A stretch of DNA of 64,000 nt from Betaproteobacteria bacterium (lineage in GTDB: Bacteria > Pseudomonadota > Gammaproteobacteria > Burkholderiales > Casimicrobiaceae). The stretch spans positions 434,001 to 498,000 of the forward strand of contig JADKKQ010000001.1 in NCBI GenBank assembly GCA_016720425.1, given 5' to 3'. The position numbers and the translations under genes were made by a program. The notes below the pieces were generated by a model. The model was not told the origin of the DNA. It searched no databases and saw nothing but the letters and a program-made list of their open reading frames with translations. Below are positions 35,080-44,547 of the stretch, piece by piece (position 1 is the stretch's first letter; each line of letters opens with the position of its first letter).

Positions 35080-35238
35080 CGGAGCGGGGACTGCAGCGCC
35101 GATGGCCGGCGCATTGCACCGGGTGCCGACGAGAGCGGCCGGCAATTCTTGCCCGGTCGCACCGGCGACCGTCGTGCGCGCCGGCTCTGGAATACACTGT
35201 GCCCTTGCGATCGGCATTGCCGCCGTGAGGAGTTAATC

Positions 35239-35553
35239 GTGCCGCTGTACGTCGTGCAGATGTTCTACGCCACGCTGAAGGAGAGCGCTCCGCTGGTGGC
35301 CGAAGCCAAGAGCGCGGTCGCCGCGCTGTCGAAGAACGACTTCATCCTGATGGGGTTCGGCGAGCACACCAGCGCGATCGCGTTCGTGTCGAACGAGCCC
35401 GAGGCGAACATGACGGCCCAGTTCGGCCGGATTCGCGGCGACAGGTTCTCGCTGGTGGCGTTCGAGGCGGCGTGGTTCCTCGGCGGCAACCTGCCCAAGC
35501 CGGCCAGCGACTGGCTGGAGCGGCACAAGCCCAGCCCGTTCAAGGGCGGCTGA
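35239..35553 (+). CDS. Small hypothetical protein, 104 aa
   Basis: Not recognised. GTG start with GTGAGGAG just upstream; in-frame readings further upstream are low-quality. It starts MPLYVVQMFYATLKESAPLV and has a single globular alpha/beta character, without signal peptide or membrane segment, ending SPFKGG. Convergent with ksgA. The 159-base gap upstream holds a weak ATACACT -10-like element near 35193. Confidence 0.6.
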   Translation: MPLYVVQMFYATLKESAPLVAEAKSAVAALSKNDFILMGFGEHTSAIAFVSNEPEANMTAQFGRIRGDRFSLVAFEAAWFLGGNLPKPASDWLERHKPSPFKGG

Positions 35554-35562
35554 CCGGGGGCC

Positions 35563-36351
35563 TCAGCCGGGATCCGCGCCCGCGCCCGCGAGCAGGTTGG
35601 CCAGGCGCACGAAGTCGGCGGTCGCCAGCGTCTCGCCGCGCGCCGACGGGTCGATCCCGGCGGCGTGCAGCGTCGGCGCGGCGCAGAGCTCGCGCAGCGC
35701 GTTGCGCAGCGTCTTGCGCCGCTGCCCGAACGCCGCGGCGACGAGGCGTGCGAACAGCGCGGCATCGGCGATCGCCGGGCGGGCGGCGCCGAGCGGGGTC
35801 AGCCGGGCGACGGCGGAGTCGATCTTCGGCGCCGGCGAAAACGCGCCGGGCGGCACGACCATGAGCCGGCGCACGGCGAATTTCACCTGCAGCATCACCG
35901 TCAGCCGGCCGTAGTCGGCGGTGCCGGGGTCCGCCGTCATCCGGGCCACGACCTCCTTCTGCAGCATCACGTGCAGGTCGACGATCTGCCGGTCGTACTG
36001 CGCGAGGTGGAACAGCAGCGGCGAGCTGATGTTGTAGGGCAGGTTGCCGACGACGCGCAGGCGCTCGCCCAGCGTCGCGAAATCGAAGGTCAGCGCATCG
36101 GCAACGTGCAGCGACAACTGCGCGGGCGTGAACTCCCCGGCCAGCCGGGCCGCGAGATCGCGGTCGATTTCCACCCCGTGCACGTGCCCGCAGCGCGCGA
36201 TCAGCGGCCGCGTCAGGGCGCCCAGCCCGGGACCGATCTCGACCAGGTTCTGCCCGGGCTGCGGGTCGATCGCGTCGACGATGCGCGCGACGTAGTGCGG
36301 ATCGGCGAGGAAGTTCTGGCCGAAACGCCTTCGCGCCTGGTGCCCCTGCAT
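35563..36351 (-). CDS. ksgA: 16S rRNA dimethyladenosine transferase KsgA/RsmA
   Basis: A 262-residue SAM-dependent enzyme dimethylating two adjacent adenines near the 3' end of 16S rRNA. The N-terminal RRRFGQNFLADPHYV, SAM motif EIGPGLGALTRPL and catalytic NLPYNISSPLL are diagnostic. It follows pdxA on the minus strand, as in many proteobacteria. Between the two lies the damaged poly-C element. Confidence 0.97.
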   Translation of the reverse strand: MQGHQARRRFGQNFLADPHYVARIVDAIDPQPGQNLVEIGPGLGALTRPLIARCGHVHGVEIDRDLAARLAGEFTPAQLSLHVADALTFDFATLGERLRVVGNLPYNISSPLLFHLAQYDRQIVDLHVMLQKEVVARMTADPGTADYGRLTVMLQVKFAVRRLMVVPPGAFSPAPKIDSAVARLTPLGAARPAIADAALFARLVAAAFGQRRKTLRNALRELCAAPTLHAAGIDPSARGETLATADFVRLANLLAGAGADPG

Positions 36352-36360
36352 CCCGGCTCA

Positions 36361-36442
36361 GAACCGGGCCCCCCCCCCCCCCCCGGAGGCGGGGCCCCCC
36401 GCCCCCCCCCCCCCCCCCCCCCCGCGGCGGTTTCCCCGGTTC
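36361..36442. mobile_element. Element with GAACCGG termini and poly-C interior
   Basis: 82 bases bounded by GAACCGGG at the left and, read on the minus strand, GAACCGGGGAAACC at the right, flanked by TCA on both sides (36358-36360, 36443-36445). The right TCA is the pdxA stop. The ends match those of the MITE-like element at 12054. The interior is largely runs of C with short G interruptions and looks like an assembly or sequencing artefact of a strong hairpin. Confidence 0.45.
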
Positions 36443-37468
36443 TCAACCGCCGGCGCTGCGCCGCGCCAGCTCGATGGCGAGGCGGGTGGCCGCGATCAGG
36501 CTGCCCGGGTCCGCCTGACGCGCCTTGACCGGATCGGCGGCGAGGTCGAGCGCGGTGCCGTGATCGACCGAGGTGCGGATGAACGGCAGGCCCAGCGTCA
36601 CGTTGATGCCGTGGCCGAAGGTCGCGGCCTTGAGCACCGGCAGCCCCTGGTCGTGGTACATCGCGACGATGGCGTCGAAGTGCTGCGCGACGGCGGGAAC
36701 GAACACCGTGTCGGCCGGGAACGGGCCGCTGACCGCGTGGCCGCCGGCGACGGCGGCGGCGATGGCCGGGGCGATGACGTCGATCTCCTCGCGTCCCAGG
36801 TGGCCGCCTTCGCCGGCGTGCGGGTTGAGGCCGCAGACCGCGATGCGCGGGGCGGCGAGGCCGAACTTGGCCGCCAGCTCGCGCGCGACGATGCGCAGCG
36901 TCTCCTCCACCGCCGCCCGGGTGATCGCCGCGGGCACGTCGCGCAAAGCGAGATGCGTGGTGACCAGCGCGACGCGCAGCGGCGATGCGGTTCCCGCGCC
37001 GGTCAGCATCATCACCACCCGCGGCGTGCGCGTGCGCTGGGCGAAGAACTCGGTGTGCCCCGAGAACGGGATCCCGGCATCCTGCAGCACGCTCTTCTGC
37101 ACCGGTGCCGTCACCAGCGCGGCAAAGGCGCCGGTCGCACAGCCGTCGGCGGCGCGGGAGAGCATTTCCAATACGCTCGGCGCGTTGCTGGGGTCGGGAT
37201 GGCCCGGGGTGACCGGGACGCCGACCGGCTGGTGCCAGATCTCCAGGCTGCCGTCGGTCGGCGGCAGCGCCGCCGGCGTGTAGTCGCGGTAGCGCGGGGC
37301 GAGGCCGGCGAGTGCCGCGCGCTTGGCGAGCAGTTTCGCGTCGCCGACGACGATGAGGCGCGCCGCAAAGGGCTCGCGCCGATGGCGCTCGCCGAGCAGC
37401 GCGACGAGCTCGGGCCCGATGCCGGCGGGTTCGCCGACGGTGATCGCGATGACCGGGTGATCGCGCAT
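36443..37468 (-). CDS. pdxA: 4-hydroxythreonine-4-phosphate dehydrogenase PdxA
   Basis: A 341-residue enzyme of pyridoxal-phosphate synthesis. N-terminal ITVGEPAGIGPEL, central SGHTEFFAQRT, CGLNPHAGEGGHLGREE and C-terminal MYHDQGLPVLKAATFGHGINVTLGLPFIRTSVDHGTALDLA are the family pattern with metal-binding His residues. Length normal. Usually surA precedes it; here a GH31 gene lies upstream and ends 21 bases from its start. Confidence 0.97.
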   Translation of the reverse strand: MRDHPVIAITVGEPAGIGPELVALLGERHRREPFAARLIVVGDAKLLAKRAALAGLAPRYRDYTPAALPPTDGSLEIWHQPVGVPVTPGHPDPSNAPSVLEMLSRAADGCATGAFAALVTAPVQKSVLQDAGIPFSGHTEFFAQRTRTPRVVMMLTGAGTASPLRVALVTTHLALRDVPAAITRAAVEETLRIVARELAAKFGLAAPRIAVCGLNPHAGEGGHLGREEIDVIAPAIAAAVAGGHAVSGPFPADTVFVPAVAQHFDAIVAMYHDQGLPVLKAATFGHGINVTLGLPFIRTSVDHGTALDLAADPVKARQADPGSLIAATRLAIELARRSAGG

Positions 37469-37489
37469 CAGCGAAAGACTCTCAGACTC

Positions 37490-39724
37490 TCAGTCGAGGT
37501 GGCCGACGACGATCCCTGCCGCGTCGCCGAAGCCCTCGACCTGCACGCCCTCGCGGGCGCGGACGCCGAAGCCGCCGTCGGCCTGCGCGTCGATGCGCGC
37601 CTGGGCGAAACCCGCCAGCGCACGCGTCGGCTTGCCGAACAGCCACAGCTGCAGCAGCGGGCGGGCCGGATCGATCTCGCCGGTGTGCTGGACCGCCGGG
37701 CCCAGCGGCAGCGCGTGGCCCTCGCGCCCGAACACCGGGAACTGGTCGAGGCCCGCCCGGTAGCGGACGATGCGCCCGCCCGGCAGCCGCTGGCGCGAGT
37801 TCAGGTCGTACCAGGCGCCGGGGGGCAGCGCGATCTCCACTTCGCCGCCGGGCTGCAGCACCGGGGCGACCAGCAGCGTCTCGCCGCACAGGAACTGCGT
37901 CTCGTAGTTGCGCAGCAGCGGCTGCCCCGGAAACGCCAGCGGCATCGCGCGCATCACCGGCAGCCCGGTGCGCACCGCCTCGTCGATCACCGTCTTCAGG
38001 TAGGGAATGAGGCGGTAGCGGAAGGCGAGCCACTTGCGGGCGATCGCCTCGGCTTCCGGACCGAAGGCCCAGGGTTCGCGTTCGCCGATGCCGTGCACGC
38101 GGATGTGCGAGCTGAAGACCGTCGCCTGCAGCCAGCGCAGGTAGAGCTCGGCCGAGGGCTGCACCGACCCGTAGAAGCCGCCGATGTCCGACGAGTGGTA
38201 GGGGGCGCCACTCATGCCCCAGGACAGGCCGCCGCGGATCGACGCCGCCAGGCCTTCCCAGTCGCTCTGCGGATCGCCGCCCCACTGGATCGGATAGCGC
38301 TGGCTGCCCGTCCATCCGGCGCGGGCCCAGACCATCGGCGGGGCGTCGGCGCGCGGCTGGTGCATCGCGGTCGCGTCGAAGACGCAGCGGTTGTACAGCA
38401 GCGGGTAGACGTTGTGCAGCCGGGTGCCGCGATCGCCGTTGAAGGCCACGGCGTCGTCGGGCACCTGCTCGCCGAAATCGCTCTTGATGACGTCGACGCC
38501 GTCGGCGAAGAGGTCGGCGTGCGCATCGCGCCACCACTCGTAGGCGCCCGGATGGGTGAAGTCGACCAGCCCGGATTCGGGCAGCGGCGTCAGCACGTCG
38601 CCGAACGGCGAGCTGCCCGGCGCGGTGTCCCACTGGAACACGTAGGGATCGCCGTGGGCGTCGGTCAGCAGGTAGCCGCGCGCCGCGAGCTCGGTGAACA
38701 GCGGGTCGTGGACGGAGACGCAGGGGTACTCCCAGACGCAGACCCGCAGGTGGTGCGCCTTGATCGCGGCCAGCGCCGACTTCGGATCGGGAAAGCGGTC
38801 GGGGTCCCACTGGAAGTTGAACCGGGTCTCGACCTTCCACGCGGCGCGGCCGTCCAGCGTCAGCACGTCGCAGGGGATCCTGCGTGCCCGCAGCTTGGCG
38901 GCGACCTCGGCGGCTTCCTCGGGGGTCCGGTAGTACGCCCGCGAGACCCAGAGGCCGAGGCTCCAGTCGGGCACCGCGGGCGCGCGGCCGGTGAGCTGCG
39001 TGTAGAGATCGAGGATGCCCGCGGGCGTGTCGGCGGCGAACAGGAAGAGGTCGATCGCCTCGTCGTCGACCAGCAGCGCGTAGGAGCGGTGCGACCAGTC
39101 GGGGTGGCCGACACCGTGCGACACCATGCCCGGCGTGTTGACGAAGACGCCCCAGGCACCGCTGCCGGTCCCCGGTCCCCAGGCGAACGGCGCGTTCTTG
39201 TAGGACAGGCCCGTGTTGACGCCGAGCGCGTCGACCACCTGCGAGTGGATCAGCTGTCCGCGCTTGTTCAGCGGCCCGAACTTCTCGCCGAGGCCGTACA
39301 CGGGCTCGCCCGACGCCAGCGCGAACGCCGCGATCCACTGTCCGCCCTGTCGCATCCGGGCCAGCGCAGGCAATCGCGTCCAGCCGCGGAAGTGCTCGTC
39401 GGTGATCGACGAGAACACGGGCGCGCCCTTGTGCAGCAGGCGCAGGCGCAGCGGCGAGCCGGCCAGCTCCAGCGTCGTGTCGCCGGCGGTGAACGACCAC
39501 GCGCCGTCGGCGCCGCGCCGGCTTTCGCAGGCCTTGGTGCGGCCGACGACCAGCCCGTAGTCGGGCAACGCATTGGGGCCGGCGCGCACGCGGAACACGC
39601 CCGGTCCGTAGCACGAGACTTCCAGGATGTCGCCGGTCGAGGTCGCGAACGCGGCCCCGGACGCCGAGGCGCCGAGGCTCTGCGGCGAGTCGAGACGGAG
39701 GAAGGACTGGAAATCGAAGAGCAT
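37490..39724 (-). CDS. Glycoside hydrolase family 31 (alpha-xylosidase/glucosidase type)
   Basis: A 744-residue GH31 enzyme. N-terminal beta-sandwich, then the TIM barrel with GDVFTP-like stretches. Catalytic nucleophile region is GVDVIKSDFGEQVP (Asp in KSDFGE), and the acid/base is likely in WARAGWTGSQRYPIQWGGD. The C-terminal beta-sandwich begins around FLCGETLLVAPVLQPGGE. KSDFGE is characteristic of the alpha-xylosidase (YicI-like) branch. No signal peptide, so cytoplasmic, acting on imported oligosaccharides. ATG start at 39724 preferred over TTG 18 bases upstream; third gene of the galM operon. Confidence 0.9.
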   Translation of the reverse strand: MLFDFQSFLRLDSPQSLGASASGAAFATSTGDILEVSCYGPGVFRVRAGPNALPDYGLVVGRTKACESRRGADGAWSFTAGDTTLELAGSPLRLRLLHKGAPVFSSITDEHFRGWTRLPALARMRQGGQWIAAFALASGEPVYGLGEKFGPLNKRGQLIHSQVVDALGVNTGLSYKNAPFAWGPGTGSGAWGVFVNTPGMVSHGVGHPDWSHRSYALLVDDEAIDLFLFAADTPAGILDLYTQLTGRAPAVPDWSLGLWVSRAYYRTPEEAAEVAAKLRARRIPCDVLTLDGRAAWKVETRFNFQWDPDRFPDPKSALAAIKAHHLRVCVWEYPCVSVHDPLFTELAARGYLLTDAHGDPYVFQWDTAPGSSPFGDVLTPLPESGLVDFTHPGAYEWWRDAHADLFADGVDVIKSDFGEQVPDDAVAFNGDRGTRLHNVYPLLYNRCVFDATAMHQPRADAPPMVWARAGWTGSQRYPIQWGGDPQSDWEGLAASIRGGLSWGMSGAPYHSSDIGGFYGSVQPSAELYLRWLQATVFSSHIRVHGIGEREPWAFGPEAEAIARKWLAFRYRLIPYLKTVIDEAVRTGLPVMRAMPLAFPGQPLLRNYETQFLCGETLLVAPVLQPGGEVEIALPPGAWYDLNSRQRLPGGRIVRYRAGLDQFPVFGREGHALPLGPAVQHTGEIDPARPLLQLWLFGKPTRALAGFAQARIDAQADGGFGVRAREGVQVEGFGDAAGIVVGHLD

Positions 39725-39731
39725 GGGGAGG

Positions 39732-40616
39732 TCAGCCGGCAAAGGGAATCGAAGGCAGTCCGGGAACGTCGACCGGCAGGGCGAAGATGCCGCCGGAATG
39801 CGGATAGCGGGCGAGCTCGTCCGGGTCGCGACCCTTCCTGGCGCTGGTCACGTACAGGGTCTTGCGCCCCGGTCCGCCGAGCGCGCACATCGTCGGGCAC
39901 AGCGCCGGGACGCGGAGGTCCTGCAGCGTTTCGCCGGAGGGCGCGATGCGCAGCACCCTTCCGCCGCGGTAGAACGCGGTCCAGTAGCAGCCCTCGACGT
40001 CGACGGCGGCGCCGTCGGGGCGCTCGGTCTCGCCGGACCAGCGCGCCAGGACGCGCGGGTGGCTCGGCAGGCCGGTCGCCGCGTCGTAGTCGTAGGCGCG
40101 GACGACGTGCGTCGGCGTATCGGCGTGGTACATCGTCCGGCCGTCGGGGCTGAAGGCGAGGCCGTTGCTGACCATCATGTCGCCGAGGATGCGGGTGACG
40201 GTCAGGTCAGGATCGAGGCGGACCAGCGCCGCCGAATTGGCGTCGCGCCGCTCGTTCATGGTCCCGGCGAGGAACCGGCCCTGCGGGTCGCAGCGCCCGT
40301 CGTTGAAGCGGTGGTGGGCCGGGTCGTAGGGCGCGTCGGCGACCTTGCGCTCCAGGCGCCCGTCGGCCGCCGCGAACCAGAAGCCGTCGCGCAGCGCGAC
40401 GACGAAGCCGCCGCCGGCGCGCAGCGCGAAGCAGCCGATCGCCTCGGGCATCGGCATCGCCGTGTTCCGGCCGCTCGCCGGATCGAAACGGTTGAGGGCG
40501 GGCGCGTCGATGTCCACCCAGTAGAGCACCTGCTCGCCGTCCGACCAGACCGGGCACTCGCCCAGCAGGGCACGGGCGTCGAGGACGCAGGCAAACGGCG
40601 ACGGAGGCGAGGTCAT
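39732..40616 (-). CDS. SMP-30/gluconolactonase family sugar lactonase
   Basis: A 294-residue six-bladed propeller. ALLGECPVWSDGEQVLYWVD supplies the first metal Glu; FNDGRCDPQGRFLAGTM and VSNGLAFSPDGRTMYHAD with the Asn and Asp ligands follow; RPDGAAVDVEGCYWTA closes. Members hydrolyse aldonolactones made by sugar dehydrogenases. It overlaps galM by four bases (ATGA) and lies seven bases before the GH31 gene. Confidence 0.9.
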   Translation of the reverse strand: MTSPPSPFACVLDARALLGECPVWSDGEQVLYWVDIDAPALNRFDPASGRNTAMPMPEAIGCFALRAGGGFVVALRDGFWFAAADGRLERKVADAPYDPAHHRFNDGRCDPQGRFLAGTMNERRDANSAALVRLDPDLTVTRILGDMMVSNGLAFSPDGRTMYHADTPTHVVRAYDYDAATGLPSHPRVLARWSGETERPDGAAVDVEGCYWTAFYRGGRVLRIAPSGETLQDLRVPALCPTMCALGGPGRKTLYVTSARKGRDPDELARYPHSGGIFALPVDVPGLPSIPFAG

Positions 40617-41527
40617 GGCGGAAGCTGGGCGCTGATGCGCATCGTGCACGAAATCCGGTGGCCCGGGTCGAGCAACAGCATACCGGTGTCGGCGTCGCCG
40701 CGCGCGGCCCGGTTGAAGGCGTCGGTGACGTGGGACACTGGCTCGACGGCGATGAAGTCCCCGGCGGCCGGCGCGTAGACGACGAGGTGCCGGCAGGGCG
40801 CCGTGGCGCCGAGCACGGTGACGATGCCGCGCGCCGGGTCGGACAGTCGCGCGCTGCCTTCCCAGCCGGCGAAGACGTTGTCCAGCGCGACGCCGTCGAG
40901 GTCGCGGCCGGCGGCGAAGCCCCAGGGTTCGGGGCGCGTGCAGTGGGTGGGCAGCCCGGTGCCGTCGGTCTGCCAGAAGCCCTGCGCGGCGAAGGCGAGC
41001 CGGGTGGCGGGCGTGCGCGGGAAGAACGGATGCCAGCCCAGGCCGCAGGGAAAGGTCGCGCTGCCGGTGTTCACGACGGCGAGCGAGCAGACGAGCGCCG
41101 CCTCGCCGTCGCCCTCGTCGACCAGGGTGAGCTGCTGTTCGCTGCGCAACGGCCAGGGCCAGTGCCGCGCGTCGTCGCCGGTCGCCGCGTGGTCGAGGAC
41201 GAGCGCGACGCGGTCCGCCGCCTGGTCCTGCACCTGCCAGGGGCGCTGCCAGCCGAAGCCGTGGATCGAATGCGGGTGGTCGCCGAAATTGCGCGCCAGC
41301 GGGTGCTCGGCAGCGCCGAAGCGCAGCCGGGCGAGGGCGATCCGGTTCGAATACGGCACCAGCGGATAGCACGCCATGCCGAGCACGTCGGCGGCGTCGA
41401 TCGCGGCCGCCGCGGCGCGGCGCAGCACGTCGACGCCGCGGTGCGTGAACGAGGCGACGCTGCCGCCGACGCCCGGCAGCACGACCGCCCGCGCGTCCCC
41501 GGCGGTGAGGAGCAGCGACGGGGCCAT
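40613..41527 (-). CDS. Aldose 1-epimerase (GalM-like)
   Basis: A 304-residue epimerase. The catalytic/sugar-binding pattern NxxGxHPHSIHGFGW (His) and CGLGWHPFFP, with C-terminal IAVEPVSHVTDAFNRA holding the catalytic Glu, identify the galactose mutarotase superfamily. Start MAPSLLLTAGDAR is eight bases after the stop of a small reading frame with an excellent ribosome-binding site. First full gene of the GH31 operon; presumably interconverts anomers of the released sugar. Confidence 0.86.
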   Translation of the reverse strand: MAPSLLLTAGDARAVVLPGVGGSVASFTHRGVDVLRRAAAAAIDAADVLGMACYPLVPYSNRIALARLRFGAAEHPLARNFGDHPHSIHGFGWQRPWQVQDQAADRVALVLDHAATGDDARHWPWPLRSEQQLTLVDEGDGEAALVCSLAVVNTGSATFPCGLGWHPFFPRTPATRLAFAAQGFWQTDGTGLPTHCTRPEPWGFAAGRDLDGVALDNVFAGWEGSARLSDPARGIVTVLGATAPCRHLVVYAPAAGDFIAVEPVSHVTDAFNRAARGDADTGMLLLDPGHRISCTMRISAQLPP

Positions 41528-41537
41528 GCGCCGCCTC

Positions 41538-41648
41538 TCAGCCGGCAGCCCGGGGGCCGGCCGCGGACGATCCGCGGCCGCGGCCGGTGACGCCGGTTGC
41601 CGCGGGGGACCGGAGGGGGTGCTCGAACGGCTTGTCGCCCAAGTGCAT
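41538..41648 (-). CDS. Small open frame (36 aa) ahead of galM
   Basis: ATG preceded by GCGAGGAGGACGTCG, a near-ideal ribosome-binding site. The product MHLGDKPFEHPLRSP then Ala/Gly/Arg-rich sequence is not recognised. Its stop is close to the galM start, so it may act as a leader or coupling peptide. Composition-based support is weak; it could be chance. Confidence 0.35.
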   Translation of the reverse strand: MHLGDKPFEHPLRSPAATGVTGRGRGSSAAGPRAAG

Positions 41649-41782
41649 CGACGTCCTCCTCGCGCCACTGCGGCGTCCTGGCGCCCCGCCGGGGCGCCAG
41701 TGCGCGCTCGCCGGGCCGGTCGCCCCGAGGTCGGCCACCGGCGCGAAAGGGGGGGCAGCCGACGAACGGATTCTACGCCGAC

Positions 41783-41824
41783 TGGACATTCTGGTCATCT
41801 ATGTGATATAGATGATATAGATGA
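41783..41824 (+). promoter_or_regulatory. Sugar-locus promoter with overlapping operator
   Basis: -35 TGGACA (41783-41788), 18 bases, -10 TATAGA (41807-41812) for the importer genes. A perfect inverted repeat TCATCTAT, five bases, ATAGATGA lies at 41795-41815, overlapping the -10, followed by a further ATAGATGA copy at 41817-41824. It is the only AT-rich stretch in the divergent region and is centred between the galM and importer operons, so a repressor that controls one or both is likely. Confidence 0.65.
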
Positions 41825-42011
41825 GTGGTCGGGGTGGGGCGGCGTAGGTCCGAAGATCGCGGCGCCCCGATCGCGCGCCGGACGAACGGCTCCCCGACCC
41901 GTTGCGGGTGCCCCGGCGACCGTCACTTTCGAGGAAAGCTTCGCGCAGAACCTGATCGATCCCAACCAAGGAGGACCCGCTCCCGGCGGAATCGCCGATG
42001 CGGGTGAGACC

Positions 42012-43127
<1,116 letters not shown>

Positions 43128-43184
43128 CGCCGTGTCCCGGACCGACGACCGCCCCGACCGCACTTTCCAACGACGGAGGAACGC

Positions 43185-44441
43185 ATGAAGCTTTCGAAAT
43201 GGCTGCTCACCGCAACGCTCGCCGTGGCATTCGCAGGCAGTGCCTGGGCGCAGCAGACCACGCTGCGCATCTTCACCGGTGGCCAGCAGCGGCCCGACGT
43301 GATGCGCAAGATCGCCGACGAGTACAGCAAGCGCAACCCGGCCGTGAAGGTCGAGATCGAAGTCGGCGGTGCGACGTCCGAAGCGCAGCAGCAGTACCTG
43401 TCGACGGTGCTGTCGTCGAAGGACTCGGCGCTCGACCTGGTCCTGATCGACGTCATCCGCCCGGCGCAGTGGGCCGCGCAGGGCTGGGCCGAGCCGCTCG
43501 ACGCCTACCTCGGCGCCGACAAGGCGAAGCTGCTGCCGACCTACCTCAAGGCCTATGCCGACGCCAACCAGGTGAACGGCAAGCTGATGGCGCTGCCGTA
43601 CTTCGCCGACTCGCAGTTCCTGTACTACCGCAAGGACCTGCTCGAGAAGTACAAGCGGCCGGTGCCCAAGACCTGGGACGAGATGATGGAGACGGCCAAG
43701 CTCATCATGGACGGCGAGAAGAGCCCGCAGCTGCAGGGCTTCTCGACCGCCGGCGCGCCGATCGAGGGCACCGTCTGCACCTACCTCGTGCCGCTGTGGG
43801 GCGCGGGCGGAGAGATGACCAAGGACGGCAAGCTGAATCTCGACACGCCGCAGGCGCGCCAGCCGTTCCAGCTCTACGGCCGGATGAAGCAGGCCGGCGT
43901 GCTGCCGCGGAACATCGCCGAGATCGCGACCGACCGCATCCGCATCGATTTCCAGGCCGGCAACGTGATCTTCGCGATGACCTGGGGCTATGTGTGGAAC
44001 CGGGCCGAGAACGACGCCGACTCCAAGGTCAAGGGCAAGGTCGGCGTCGCCAAGCTGCCGCACGACGTCGGCGGCAGCAGCGCGACCTGCATCGGCGGCT
44101 GGCAGGTCGCCGTCTCGGCGTTCTCGAAGAACAAGCAGGAGGCCGTCAAGTTCGCGCGCTATCTCTCGAGCCCCGAAGTGTCGAAGATGCAGGCGATCAT
44201 GGCCTCGCACATCCCGGTCTTCCCGAGCGTCTACAAGGACCCCGAGGTGCTGAAGGCCAACCCCTGGTTCGCCGACGCGCTGCCGGTGGTCGAGAGCGCC
44301 AAGTCGCGGCCGGTGTCGCCGCAGTACCCGCAGGTCTCGGACGCCGTGCGCGGCAGCATGAACGCCTATCTCGCCGGCACCAAGACCACCGACGCGGCGC
44401 TGGCCGACATGAAGAACAAGCTGGCGCCGATCTACAAGTAG
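43185..44441 (+). CDS. Sugar ABC transporter substrate-binding protein (family 1)
   Basis: A 418-residue periplasmic protein with a clean signal peptide (LLTATLAVAFAGSAWA). Two-lobed family-1 binding features are seen: DLVLIDVIRPAQWAAQGW, LPYFADSQFLYYRKDLLEKY, VIFAMTWGYVWNRAEN and GGWQVAVSAFSKNKQEA. Ribosome-binding site CGGAGGAA. Substrate probably an oligosaccharide later cleaved by the divergent GH31 enzyme. Confidence 0.92.
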   Translation: MKLSKWLLTATLAVAFAGSAWAQQTTLRIFTGGQQRPDVMRKIADEYSKRNPAVKVEIEVGGATSEAQQQYLSTVLSSKDSALDLVLIDVIRPAQWAAQGWAEPLDAYLGADKAKLLPTYLKAYADANQVNGKLMALPYFADSQFLYYRKDLLEKYKRPVPKTWDEMMETAKLIMDGEKSPQLQGFSTAGAPIEGTVCTYLVPLWGAGGEMTKDGKLNLDTPQARQPFQLYGRMKQAGVLPRNIAEIATDRIRIDFQAGNVIFAMTWGYVWNRAENDADSKVKGKVGVAKLPHDVGGSSATCIGGWQVAVSAFSKNKQEAVKFARYLSSPEVSKMQAIMASHIPVFPSVYKDPEVLKANPWFADALPVVESAKSRPVSPQYPQVSDAVRGSMNAYLAGTKTTDAALADMKNKLAPIYK

Positions 44442-44460
44442 TTCGCGGTCGACCTGCATC

Positions 44461-44489
44461 GCCCGGCGCCGCCGCGAGGCGCGCCGGGC
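44461..44489 (+). promoter_or_regulatory. Stem-loop between binding-protein and permease genes
   Basis: GCCCGGCGC and GCGCCGGGC form a nine-base stem around an 11-base loop, with no T tract. Such intergenic hairpins often stabilise the upstream mRNA segment so that the binding protein outnumbers the permeases. Confidence 0.5.
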
Positions 44490-44547
44490 GCTCTCCCCGC
44501 CGGGCTCGCGGTCACCGCAGCCCGGCCCCCGCAGCTGCCCGGAGCCG

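Noticed and set aside
41344..41356. tRNA T-loop-like GGTTCGAAT
   Set aside because: It lies within the galM coding sequence without the other arms; no tRNA was found in the window.
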